From Flavimarina sp. Hel_I_48 (GTDB lineage: Bacteria > Bacteroidota > Bacteroidia > Flavobacteriales > Flavobacteriaceae), in contig NZ_JPOL01000002.1 of the NCBI RefSeq assembly GCF_000733945.1, positions 2,977,001-3,041,000 on the forward strand: a stretch of DNA of 64,000 nucleotides, given 5' to 3'. A program made the position numbers and the translations under genes. Below are positions 52,494 through 60,988 of this stretch, piece by piece; position 1 is the stretch's first letter, and every line of letters starts with the position of its first letter. Under the pieces are notes generated by a model that saw only the letters and a list, made by a program, of their open reading frames with translations, was not told the DNA's origin and ran no database searches.

Positions 52494-52922
52494 ATGAAAA
52501 AAAATATCCTACTGCTTTCAGTGCTATTATTTTCCATGGTAAACCTCATGGCTCAAGATGTGACCGGTAAATGGAAAACCATTGATGATCAGACGGGCGA
52601 TGCCAAATCTATTGTTGAAATCTACAAACAGGATGGCAAAGTCTATGGTAAGATTGTTGAACTTATCAACCCCAAAAAAAAGAACGCAAAATGTACCGAA
52701 TGCCCCGGCGATGATAAAGGCAAACCTTTAACAGGTTTGATGATCATACGTGGACTCGAAAAAGATGGTGATGAATATAGTGACGGCAAAATTTTAGACC
52801 CCATTTCTGGAAAATTATATAAATGCTATATAGCGCTAGAGAATCCAGACCGCCTCAAGGTAAGGGGTTACGTTGGGTTTTCCCTTTTGGGCCGTACGCA
52901 GTATTGGTCCCGTTTAGATTGA
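52494..52922 (+). CDS. DUF2147 exported protein
   Basis: 142 aa with a signal peptide (cut near LMAQ, residue 21). The mature domain opens DVTGKWKTIDDQTG and contains SIVEIYKQDGKVYGKIVEL, GLMIIRGLEKDGDEY, DPISGKLYKC and LKVRGYVGFSLLGRTQYW, the DUF2147 beta-barrel. CTEC forms a possible disulphide or metal site. Periplasmic; function unknown. Last gene of the nadC operon. Confidence 0.88.
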   Translation: MKKNILLLSVLLFSMVNLMAQDVTGKWKTIDDQTGDAKSIVEIYKQDGKVYGKIVELINPKKKNAKCTECPGDDKGKPLTGLMIIRGLEKDGDEYSDGKILDPISGKLYKCYIALENPDRLKVRGYVGFSLLGRTQYWSRLD

Positions 52923-52979
52923 ACCGAACATTACTAGGTATCTTTTAGGTTTAAAAAACTTCATTTCAATGGCTGTCCT

Positions 52980-52987
52980 TATCTTTG
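52980..52987 (+). promoter_or_regulatory. -7 box of priA
   Basis: TATCTTTG, exact TAnnTTTG, 27 nt before the ATG at 53015. It rules out starts at or before 52985. Confidence 0.6.
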
Positions 52988-53014
52988 GGCGGCCATTTTT
53001 TATATATTCAGCGC

Positions 53015-55468
53015 ATGTATTTTGTAGATGTTATTTTGCCCATTCCCGTAGAAAACACTTTTACGTATAGTATTACTGACGCAGAATATTCTTTTATAAA
53101 GCCAGGTATGCGGCTGGCGGTCCCCTTTGGGAAATCAAAAATATATACCGCGCTTGCCATCGGCGTTCATACTACGCAACCCAGAATATACGAGACAAAG
53201 GATATTGAGCATATACTGGATGAGCAGCCCATTGTGCATCTGGGCCAATTGCAATTCTGGAAGTGGATGGCCTCTTACTACATGTGTACGCTGGGGGAGG
53301 TAATGCGCGCAGCGCTGCCCAATGCATTTATACTTGAAAGCGAAACCCTGATAAAACGAAAAAAAGGAGTGGACCTTGAAGCCACAAGTATTGAAGATGA
53401 TGATGTGCAATTGCTTGTTGATGCGTTACAAAACAGTTCTTCCCTGCGCATCAAGGAAGTCATGGACATTTTGGGAAAAAAGAAAGTGCTTCCGGTGATT
53501 CAGAAACTGATAGACCAGAATGTCGTGGAGCTTGAAGAGGAGATTTATGAAGCGTATAAACCAAAACTTGTAAGTTATGTAAAGCTCACTGCGCTTTATG
53601 AAGATGAAGGGAAGATGCATGATTTACTGGATGATCTGGAACGCGCACCAAAACAACGGGAGCTTGTACTGAATTATTTTTCGCTTAGCGCCAAATCTTC
53701 AAAACCCATAAAAGCCAAAGCATTGCTAAAAGCGGCAAATGCATCCAGTGCCCAGTTGAAAGCGCTTCAAAAAAAAGGCGTTTTAGAGAAATACAAAATT
53801 CAGAGGGATCGAATCGAGTTTGATGGCCAGGAGGGCGATGGAATAAAAGAATTAAATGATGCACAAAAGCTGGCGCTACAGGAGATCAAAACTATTTTTC
53901 AGGAAAAAGATGTTTGTCTTTTGCATGGGGTCACTTCTTCGGGTAAAACCGAAATTTATGTAAATCTTATAAAAGAGCAGTTGGATCAGGGCAAGCAAGT
54001 GCTCTATCTCTTGCCCGAAATCGCCTTGACGACACAACTTGTGGCAAGGTTACAGCATTACTTTGGCGATCAGCTTTCTGTTTATCATTCTAAATATACC
54101 GTACATGAGCGTGTGGAAGTGTGGAACAATGTACTTCACAACCAGCAAAAAGCCCAACTTATTCTCGGTGCGCGAAGTGCGGTTTTTCTTCCATTTCAGG
54201 ATCTGGGGTTGGTCATCGTGGATGAGGAACACGAACCGAGCTACAAGCAATTTGATCCTGCGCCGCGCTATCAAGCACGGGATGCGGCCATAGTGCTCGC
54301 AAATAATCAGCGGGCAAAAGTCCTTTTGGGGTCTGCTACACCGGCTCTAGAAAGCTATTACAACGCCCAGCAGGGAAAGTATGGCCTGGTTACCTTAAAG
54401 ACACGCTACGGTGATGTTATGATGCCTGAAAACACCATTATTGATATAAAAGAGAAGTATTTTAAAAAGAAGATGAGCGGTCATTTTAGCGATACGTTGC
54501 TTGAAGGTATAAATGAAGCCCTTGCAGAAGGGGAGCAGGTTATTCTTTTTCAGAACAGGCGGGGCTATTCCCCCATTCTTGAATGCAACACCTGTGGTCA
54601 TTCCCCACAGTGTCCCAATTGTGATGTTAGCTTAACCTATCACAAACACCGCAGCCAGTTGCGCTGTCACTATTGCGGGTATCACATAGCCATGCTGCAA
54701 AAATGTATGGCTTGTGGAAGTGATGAACTGGATACTAAAGGTTTTGGTACAGAGCAGATTGAAACAGAGCTCAAGACGCTGTTTCCAGATGCGAATACAG
54801 GCCGTATGGATTCTGACACCACCCGTGGAAAATACGGTTTTGAAAAAATAATAACCTCCTTTGAGCAGGGCGAGACTGATATTCTAGTGGGTACTCAAAT
54901 GCTTACCAAAGGGCTTGATTTTAGGAACGTGAGCGTGGTGGGTATCTTAAGCGCAGATAGTATGCTTAACATACCTGATTTTAGGGCGCATGAGCGCAGT
55001 TTTCAATTGATTCAGCAGGTTTCTGGCCGCGCCGGAAGGACAAAAAAAAGGGGCAGGGTTTTCATACAAACCTACAATCCTTATCATCAGATCCTGCAGC
55101 AGGTTTCTGCAAATGATTATTCTGGGATGTATAAAGAGCAACTTGAGGAACGGTACGTATATAAGTATCCGCCATTTTGCAGGCTTATAAAGATTACCCT
55201 TAAACACCGGGATTTTCAAAAAATAGAAGACGCTTCGGTATGGATGGGGAAAGGGCTGCAGAATTTATTTGGTAAAAACGTGCTGGGGCCAGAACCGCCA
55301 CCGGTCTCCAGAATACGCAATGAGTATTACCGCAACATCCTGATCAAAATACCAGGGAATCAAAGCCTCGTTAAAACCAAACGTGCCATATCAAAAGTAC
55401 GAGGCAGTTTTATGAGCGTGGGACAGTTTCGCAGTGTCAAGATGGTAATTAATGTAGATAATTATTAG
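53015..55468 (+). CDS. priA: Primosomal replication helicase PriA
   Basis: 817 aa. N-terminal 3'-end-binding domain (FVDVILPIPVENTFTYSI, MRLAVPFGKSKIYTALA), a winged helix, then a SF2 helicase with Walker A GVTSSGKT and DEEH. Eight zinc-ligand Cys occur in CNTCG, CPNC, CHYCG and CMACG, and motif VI reads QQVSGRAGR. It reloads the replisome at stalled forks. The start at 53015 follows from the promoter. Monocistronic with a terminator just after the stop. Confidence 0.96.
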   Translation: MYFVDVILPIPVENTFTYSITDAEYSFIKPGMRLAVPFGKSKIYTALAIGVHTTQPRIYETKDIEHILDEQPIVHLGQLQFWKWMASYYMCTLGEVMRAALPNAFILESETLIKRKKGVDLEATSIEDDDVQLLVDALQNSSSLRIKEVMDILGKKKVLPVIQKLIDQNVVELEEEIYEAYKPKLVSYVKLTALYEDEGKMHDLLDDLERAPKQRELVLNYFSLSAKSSKPIKAKALLKAANASSAQLKALQKKGVLEKYKIQRDRIEFDGQEGDGIKELNDAQKLALQEIKTIFQEKDVCLLHGVTSSGKTEIYVNLIKEQLDQGKQVLYLLPEIALTTQLVARLQHYFGDQLSVYHSKYTVHERVEVWNNVLHNQQKAQLILGARSAVFLPFQDLGLVIVDEEHEPSYKQFDPAPRYQARDAAIVLANNQRAKVLLGSATPALESYYNAQQGKYGLVTLKTRYGDVMMPENTIIDIKEKYFKKKMSGHFSDTLLEGINEALAEGEQVILFQNRRGYSPILECNTCGHSPQCPNCDVSLTYHKHRSQLRCHYCGYHIAMLQKCMACGSDELDTKGFGTEQIETELKTLFPDANTGRMDSDTTRGKYGFEKIITSFEQGETDILVGTQMLTKGLDFRNVSVVGILSADSMLNIPDFRAHERSFQLIQQVSGRAGRTKKRGRVFIQTYNPYHQILQQVSANDYSGMYKEQLEERYVYKYPPFCRLIKITLKHRDFQKIEDASVWMGKGLQNLFGKNVLGPEPPPVSRIRNEYYRNILIKIPGNQSLVKTKRAISKVRGSFMSVGQFRSVKMVINVDNY

Positions 55469-55474
55469 AACCAG

Positions 55475-55505
55475 AAAACCCTTTGTATTTGTTACAAAGG
55501 GTTTT
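55475..55505. terminator. Bidirectional terminator
   Basis: Stem AAAACCCTTTGTA / TACAAAGGGTTTT with a 5-nt loop, between convergent priA and the LytTR gene. Confidence 0.8.
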
Positions 55506-55541
55506 GATATGGGTTCGTCAGCGATTTGGGGTCAACTGGTG

Positions 55542-56243
55542 TTATGCAGAAAGTACTTCCATGAGCTTCGCCTTTTTATGACGACTTAGAGGGATCTTGT
55601 CACCTTCTATCTCAATATTCCTACTATTGTATTTTTCTACCTTATCAATGTTGATGATATACGATTTATGAATACGCATAAAACGATCTGAAGGTAATTG
55701 CTCGTCAAAAGCTTTCATGGTAGAAAGTACGATAATGGGCTCATTGTAGGTGATGAGCTTAACGTAATCGCCCAGCGCCTCGATAAATTTGAGTTCATTG
55801 AGAAATACTTTTTTCTTTTTAAGATTACTTTTTACAAAAATGTAATCGTCTTCCTGCACATTGCCTTCCATCTTAAGTTTGTGCATGCTAAGTGCTTTGT
55901 GCACGGCATTCATAAACCTGTCTTTTGTAAGCGGTTTCCTTAAATAATCTATAGCATTGTAATTGAACGCTTTATAGGCATATTTAGTTTTACCGGTCAC
56001 AAATACAATCTGCGGTTTGTGAACGAGATCATCAAGGAGATCAAAACCCGTAAGTATGGGCATTTCAATATCGAGAAAAATCAAATCCACCTTAGTTTCA
56101 AGAAGTCCGTTTTTGGTCTCTATCGCATTATTGTACTGGGCAACGAGGCGCAGACTGGGGTGATCTTTAATGAGCTTTACTATAGCTAGGCGCTGAAGAG
56201 CAGAATCGTCAACAACAGCACAATCTAGAATGAGTTCTTCCAA
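55542..56243 (-). CDS. LytTR-type response regulator
   Basis: 233 aa. Receiver domain with acidic pocket VVDDSALQ, phosphoacceptor Asp58 (LIFLDIEMP) and Lys in VTGKTKYAY. C-terminal LytTR DNA-binding domain from ~residue 130 (FVKSNLKKKKVFLNELKFIEAL, RIHKSYIINIDKVEKYN). No histidine kinase gene is adjacent, so it is an orphan; LytTR regulators of this kind usually pair with LytS/YehU-type kinases. Lies upstream and divergent from the rpsF operon. Confidence 0.93.
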   Translation of the reverse strand: MEELILDCAVVDDSALQRLAIVKLIKDHPSLRLVAQYNNAIETKNGLLETKVDLIFLDIEMPILTGFDLLDDLVHKPQIVFVTGKTKYAYKAFNYNAIDYLRKPLTKDRFMNAVHKALSMHKLKMEGNVQEDDYIFVKSNLKKKKVFLNELKFIEALGDYVKLITYNEPIIVLSTMKAFDEQLPSDRFMRIHKSYIINIDKVEKYNSRNIEIEGDKIPLSRHKKAKLMEVLSA

Positions 56244-56401
56244 AATTATATTAATTAGGTTAACATTAGGTAAATCTAAACAGAATTAAGTTATTAAACA
56301 ACCCAACGGTGCATTTGATCGGTTTTTTAAAACGTTAAAATAGAAAATACCTATAATAGACGAGTAATATAATAATACTAAACGATTTTCGGTCAATAGT
56401 G

Positions 56402-56432
56402 TTGTTAAATTAGGGTATTTATAGTATTTTTG
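56402..56432 (+). promoter_or_regulatory. Promoter of the rpsF operon
   Basis: TTG at 56402-56404, 20-bp spacer, TATTTTTG at 56425-56432. The leader is about 25 nt. Confidence 0.7.
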
Positions 56433-56460
56433 CACTCATTTTTTAAACAAATAACTGAAT

Positions 56461-56799
56461 ATGAACAATTACGAAACTGTTTTCATCTTGAATCCCGTTT
56501 TATCTGATGACCAGATAAAGGAAACAGTAAAGAAATTTGAAGACCTTCTTGTTTCTAAAGGCGCCAAGATGATTGCTAAAGAAGATTGGGGGCTAAAAAA
56601 ATTAGCCTACGCGATCCAAAACAAAAAAAGTGGTTTTTACCACCTATTCGAATATCAGGTAGATGGGCAAGTGCTCACAAACCTTGATCTGGAACTTAAG
56701 CGTGATGAGCGCATTATGAGGTTCCTTACCGTCAAGATGGATAAATACGCTGTAGAATGGGCTGTAAAACGTAGAAAAAGAAACAAAGAAAAAGCATAA
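56461..56799 (+). CDS. rpsF: Ribosomal protein bS6
   Basis: 112 aa. [25 protein letters not shown], the [18 protein letters not shown] strand and [19 protein letters not shown] fit bS6, which binds bS18 on the 30S platform. First gene of rpsF-rpsR-rplI; the next gene starts 2 bp after its stop. Confidence 0.97.
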   Translation: MNNYETVFILNPVLSDDQIKETVKKFEDLLVSKGAKMIAKEDWGLKKLAYAIQNKKSGFYHLFEYQVDGQVLTNLDLELKRDERIMRFLTVKMDKYAVEWAVKRRKRNKEKA

Positions 56800-56801
56800 T
56801 T

Positions 56802-57101
56802 ATGGCAACATCTATTGAGCAACAAGCAAAGGCAAAAAAGGACGGGGAAATCCGTTATTTGACCCCGTTAAAGATTGAGACCTCAAAACCTAAGAAATAC
56901 TGTCGCTTCAAGCGCTCTGGTATCAAATATGTAGATTATAAGGATGCAGACTGGCTTTTGGGCTTCATAAACGAGCAAGGTAAATTATTGCCACGCCGTC
57001 TTACTGGAACTTCGCTCAAATATCAGCGTAAAGTGGGAGTGGCCGTAAAACGTGCCCGTCACATTGCACTTTTGCCTTATGTAGCAGATTTATTAAAATA
57101 A
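56802..57101 (+). CDS. rpsR: Ribosomal protein bS18
   Basis: 99 aa. [45 protein letters not shown] and [20 protein letters not shown] are typical. The ~20-residue N-terminal extension is usual in Bacteroidota. Partner of bS6; 10 bp before rplI. Confidence 0.97.
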   Translation: MATSIEQQAKAKKDGEIRYLTPLKIETSKPKKYCRFKRSGIKYVDYKDADWLLGFINEQGKLLPRRLTGTSLKYQRKVGVAVKRARHIALLPYVADLLK

Positions 57102-57111
57102 AAAGACAGGT

Positions 57112-57561
57112 ATGGAAGTTATATTAAGAAAAGACGTAGAAAAACTAGGTTTTGTGGATGATCTGGTAACTGTAAAAAACGGTTACGGAAGGAACTTTCT
57201 CATTCCTGGTGGGCATGCGATCCTGGCCACACCTTCAGCAAAAAAGGTGCGCACGGAAACTTTAAAGCAACGTGCTTATAAAGACAAGAAAGTCATTGAC
57301 GAAGCACAAAAACAAGCTAATAAACTAGCGGGTATTGATATTAAAATCAGTGCCAAGTCTGGTGAAGCAGATAAATTATTTGGTTCAATCACAAGCGCAG
57401 ATCTTGCGAATGCACTAGGTAAAGAAGGTGTTGAGATTGATAAGAAATATATTACCATCGCCGGTGGCGCTATCAAGCGTCTTGGGCAATATGAAGCATC
57501 TCTTCGTTTTCACCGTGAGGTGATAGAGGATTTTACCTTTGATGTGGTAGCAGATTCTTAA
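57112..57561 (+). CDS. rplI: Ribosomal protein bL9
   Basis: 149 aa. MEVILRKDVEKLGFVDDLVTVKNGYGRNFL is the bL9 N-domain, followed by a long helix and the C-domain with GSITSADLANAL. Last gene of the ribosomal operon; terminator 20 bp downstream. Confidence 0.97.
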   Translation: MEVILRKDVEKLGFVDDLVTVKNGYGRNFLIPGGHAILATPSAKKVRTETLKQRAYKDKKVIDEAQKQANKLAGIDIKISAKSGEADKLFGSITSADLANALGKEGVEIDKKYITIAGGAIKRLGQYEASLRFHREVIEDFTFDVVADS

Positions 57562-57579
57562 TCGATCCTAAGATAAAGT

Positions 57580-57610
57580 AAAAGCTTCCGCGATGCGGAG
57601 GCTTTTTTTT
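57580..57610 (+). terminator. Intrinsic terminator of the rpsF-rpsR-rplI operon
   Basis: Stem AAGCTTCCGC / GCGGAGGCTT with one G-T pair, 3-nt loop and a run of nine T. Confidence 0.88.
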
Positions 57611-57657
57611 TGACCTAAAATCAAGAGTTCGTTATTTATCAAAAAACTATTTCTAAA

Positions 57658-58134
57658 ATGAAATATCAAAGACTTAGCAAAGAGCAATTTGAAGAATTAA
57701 AACCAGAATTCATCAACTTTCTGGCAGCACAATCCATCACCGCAGAAGAATGGTCCAGCATTAAACAAGACAAACCCGAAACCGCCGAACAGGAACTCGA
57801 TGTCTTTAGCGATCTTATCTGGGAAGGTGTCCTGGAGAAAGTGGAATACCTTGAACATTTCTCTCCTCAGCACATGTTCCTTTTTCAAATAGATGGAACC
57901 ACGATCAACCTAATTTCAATAAAGATTGAAAATCCTATGGTTGATATTACCACAGATGAAGGTTACGCGTGGCTTCAGACCAATCTTATGGAAGATGCCG
58001 TGAATTTATACACCTCGAGCAAGATACTGAAGGATGACCGCAATAACGATATTTTTGCGCTCATACAACAGGGGGCCAACATAACAAAAGGTGAACTCTA
58101 CAGCTGGTTTTCAAAATTTGTGGATACCGCGTAG
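57658..58134 (+). CDS. Conserved flavobacterial protein, DUF6495-like
   Basis: 158 aa, soluble, acidic, no signal peptide. It opens MKYQRLSKEQFEELKPEFINFLA and has a hydrophobic core with MFLFQIDGTTINLISI. It resembles the small conserved proteins next to rplI in Flavobacteriaceae; I give the DUF6495 name with reserve. Function unknown. Its stop is 16 bp from the convergent OmpA gene with no terminator between, so the two transcripts may overlap at their ends. Confidence 0.72.
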   Translation: MKYQRLSKEQFEELKPEFINFLAAQSITAEEWSSIKQDKPETAEQELDVFSDLIWEGVLEKVEYLEHFSPQHMFLFQIDGTTINLISIKIENPMVDITTDEGYAWLQTNLMEDAVNLYTSSKILKDDRNNDIFALIQQGANITKGELYSWFSKFVDTA

Positions 58135-58150
58135 CTTTTGTATCTGTACG

Positions 58151-59989
58151 TTATTCTTCAATTATCCTGAACTCACTTCGCCTGTTTTTTTCCTCTCTGG
58201 CACCTTTGCCCTGGGCAGGTGTTTCTACCAGTAGATGTTCTTTACCGTAGGCTTCAGTAGTCAAACGGTTGCCTTCAATACCTTTAGCTATCAAATAATC
58301 TTTTGTGGCTTCCGCACGTTTTGCCGAAAGTTTATTGTTGTAGGAACTGGAACCCACCGCATCTGTATGAGAACCAATGTTTATTCTAATTTCAGGGTTT
58401 TTAAGCATGAAATCTGCCAAACTATTTAAGGTTTTTTCAGCCTCTGGACGTATCTCAATTAGATCATAATCAAAATAAATATTATCCATTTTTTGCTTTA
58501 CAAGTAAATCTTTAAGCGGTTCCAGAGCGAGGTCGACACTTACTTGAAGTTCGCTATTTGTAACAATCACTACTTGGCGCGACAGGGTTTTAAAACCTTT
58601 CAGGCGCGCCTCAAGCGTATAAGAATTATTTGGTTTTACCTTGAAATCATAATGGCCATTGCCATCGGTTTTGAGCTTTTTAGATGCATTTTCCGTTGTT
58701 TTTAGGGTGATTTCCGCCTCTTTTAAGGGGTTTTCGGTTTCGGTATTGATAACTATTCCGGCCAGTTCCCTGGTTCTGTTATCTATTGCCTTAAAACTGT
58801 AGATTTTATCAATTCCATTACGATTTGAAGAGAAAAAACCAGTAGCGTTTGGCTTTTCAAAAATAAGTGAGAAATCATCGCGGCTGCTGTTTATGCCTTG
58901 CCCTAAATTGTATGCCTCGGCAAAGGTGTCACCATCCTTATCGCTACGGTATATATCCAGCCCGCCCAGCCCTTCAATGCGGTCTGAGGCAAAATAAAGG
59001 TTTCCACCATTGTCAATATAAGGAAACTGTTCCTGTAGCTCAGAGTTTACCATAGGTCCCAGATTTTCTGGATTTCCGAAGGAATTATCGGCCAGGATCT
59101 CAATTTTATAAATATCACCTTCTCCAAAGCCCCCGGGCATATCACTGGTGAAATAAAGGGTTTTTTCATCTGCACTCAATGCTGGATGTGCAAGGGAATA
59201 AGAGTCTGAATTGAAGGGCAGGCGCTGTACATCTTGCCATTTCCCATCAGCAAATGTTGCGCTAAAGAGCTGTAAAACGGCCACTTTAACACCGTCCATA
59301 CGCTTAAAATCGTCATTTGTACGCGTAAAATACATGGTTTTACCATCTTTGGAAAAAACGGCGTTGCCCTCGTGAACGGGTGTGTTTATTGCTTCGGAAA
59401 AAAGCTTGATGTTTTTTAAATTATTGCCATTTACCTCAGCGGTATACAGATCTAAAAAATGTTGATTGGTGCGGGAATAAATTGGCCTTTCCATATTTCT
59501 ATCAGAAGAAAATACGAGTTGGTTGTTTAAAAGGCCAGGGCCAAAAGAGGTGAAATCTGAGCCGCCATCCAGTAGCTGCACATCCAGTAAAAGCGGTAGG
59601 TTTTCACTGTTTTTAGTCAGTTTTTGCTTTATATTGACCGGTTTTCCTGCATATTGCGACAATAATGCATTGGCCTGATCATAATTATTGTTCGCTTTAG
59701 CGGCATCGGCATACCGCAATAGTACCTCACTTTCAAAAGCGGAGTCAACGTCGTAAATCTCTTTGTACGCTTTTTCGGCTTCCCGCATATTTCCTGTTTG
59801 ATAATAACTGTCTGCCAGGTTTATCTTAAGCGTTATATCTAAACTGTCCAGTTCCTTATAGGCAGTTATCGCAGTATAGAAATCTTTCTCCTTAAATGCT
59901 TTGTTCGCTTTTTGCAGTACCGCTTTCTGGCTCCAGCCTGTTTGCAGTATAAAAAACAACGCGAGAAAGCTTATATATTTGTAAATCAT
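58151..59989 (-). CDS. OmpA-family protein with TPR and PD40 repeats (PorE-like)
   Basis: 612 aa. Signal peptide (~1-20). TPR helices (~24-110, ADSYYQTGNMREAEKAYKEI). PD40 beta-propeller blades (VFSSDRNMERP, MYFTRTNDDF, LYFTSDMPGGFGEGDIY, LYFASDRIEGLGGLDIY). A carboxypeptidase-like domain (~405-485). A C-terminal OmpA domain with IGSHTDAVGSSSYNNKLSAK and NRRSEFRI that binds peptidoglycan. This is the architecture of the T9SS PorE protein and of partners of PorP/SprF. Third gene of a unit with PorP (35 bp gap) and a repeat adhesin. Confidence 0.88.
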   Translation of the reverse strand: MIYKYISFLALFFILQTGWSQKAVLQKANKAFKEKDFYTAITAYKELDSLDITLKINLADSYYQTGNMREAEKAYKEIYDVDSAFESEVLLRYADAAKANNNYDQANALLSQYAGKPVNIKQKLTKNSENLPLLLDVQLLDGGSDFTSFGPGLLNNQLVFSSDRNMERPIYSRTNQHFLDLYTAEVNGNNLKNIKLFSEAINTPVHEGNAVFSKDGKTMYFTRTNDDFKRMDGVKVAVLQLFSATFADGKWQDVQRLPFNSDSYSLAHPALSADEKTLYFTSDMPGGFGEGDIYKIEILADNSFGNPENLGPMVNSELQEQFPYIDNGGNLYFASDRIEGLGGLDIYRSDKDGDTFAEAYNLGQGINSSRDDFSLIFEKPNATGFFSSNRNGIDKIYSFKAIDNRTRELAGIVINTETENPLKEAEITLKTTENASKKLKTDGNGHYDFKVKPNNSYTLEARLKGFKTLSRQVVIVTNSELQVSVDLALEPLKDLLVKQKMDNIYFDYDLIEIRPEAEKTLNSLADFMLKNPEIRINIGSHTDAVGSSSYNNKLSAKRAEATKDYLIAKGIEGNRLTTEAYGKEHLLVETPAQGKGAREEKNRRSEFRIIEE

Positions 59990-60024
59990 AATGGACGATT
60001 TTCTGTAAAAATTTGGCTTTTGAT

Positions 60025-60975
60025 CTAAAAGAAACGGGGTGATTTGGAATACTTGGGCGTTAACCCTAAAAATTTGAGATCAAAGAGCAACATGATCTCA
60101 TGACTACCGTCATTGTATTTGCCAAGATTTGATGTGGTGTAATCATACGCGTAACCTATGCGCAGGCCCTCTGCCACCTCAAAATTGACAAGACCGGTAA
60201 TTGCATTCCCTACGCGGTATCCTATTCCAGCTTCTAACTTTTCATATAAGAGCACATTGGCATTCAGGTCTAAGCTCAGTGGAGCGCCTTCTACGGCACG
60301 CGCCATGAACGAAGGTTTAAGTTTAATTTCGGGATTGAGGTCAAATACATAACCGCCGGTAAGAAAATAATGAACCGTTTCCTTGCCAAAACCACGCACT
60401 CCATCACGCTCTTCAATGTGTTCTGAATTTAAAAGGTTAGGAGCAGAAGCACCCAGGTAGTACTGATCGCTAAAATAGAACAATCCTACGCCAAGGGTAG
60501 GGTAGGTCTGACTGATATCACGGTCAAACGCCAGGTCTGTTGAAGAACTGCCACTTCCCAACTGTAGTCTTGTAAAATCTGTATTAAAGAAGGTCGCACC
60601 CGCTTTTAGGCCAAAGGCCAGATTGGTGCCGGGAGACAATTTCAGTTTATATGCAAAATCTGCATTTAGGTTCGTTTCTTTCACTACATCGCCTATCTCA
60701 TCATGAATTAGGTTTACGCCCATTTCTATGCGGTCATTAATGGGAGCGTGGGCAAAAAAGGTCGCAGTTGTTGGCGCGCCATCTATTCCTACCCATTGTG
60801 CACGGTAGAGTGCACCTAAGCTCATCACGCCATCATTTGCGGTAGCATATGCCGGGTTTACCAGGCTCATGTTGTACATGTACTGCGTGAGTTCTGGATC
60901 TTGTTGTGCCCTCGCCGACTGGAAAACCAGAACAGTAGCGGTGAAAAACATAAGTTTTTGAATCAATTTTCTCAT
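60025..60975 (-). CDS. Type IX secretion PorP/SprF family outer-membrane protein
   Basis: 316 aa. Signal peptide (~1-23), then the PorP/SprF opening QDPELTQYMYNMSLVNPAYA and repeated beta strands ending with HEIMLLFDLKFLGLTPKYSKSPRFF. Barrel protein of the outer membrane; PorP/SprF homologues bind type-B C-terminal domains and allow attachment of giant adhesins. It is 13 bp downstream of the large repeat protein gene, the normal pairing for sprB-sprF-type loci. Confidence 0.92.
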   Translation of the reverse strand: MRKLIQKLMFFTATVLVFQSARAQQDPELTQYMYNMSLVNPAYATANDGVMSLGALYRAQWVGIDGAPTTATFFAHAPINDRIEMGVNLIHDEIGDVVKETNLNADFAYKLKLSPGTNLAFGLKAGATFFNTDFTRLQLGSGSSSTDLAFDRDISQTYPTLGVGLFYFSDQYYLGASAPNLLNSEHIEERDGVRGFGKETVHYFLTGGYVFDLNPEIKLKPSFMARAVEGAPLSLDLNANVLLYEKLEAGIGYRVGNAITGLVNFEVAEGLRIGYAYDYTTSNLGKYNDGSHEIMLLFDLKFLGLTPKYSKSPRFF

Positions 60976-60988
60976 CGTAACTATTCTT

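Noticed and set aside
52985..53014. TTG start ten codons upstream in priA
   Set aside because: Lies inside the -7 box, so it cannot be in the transcript.
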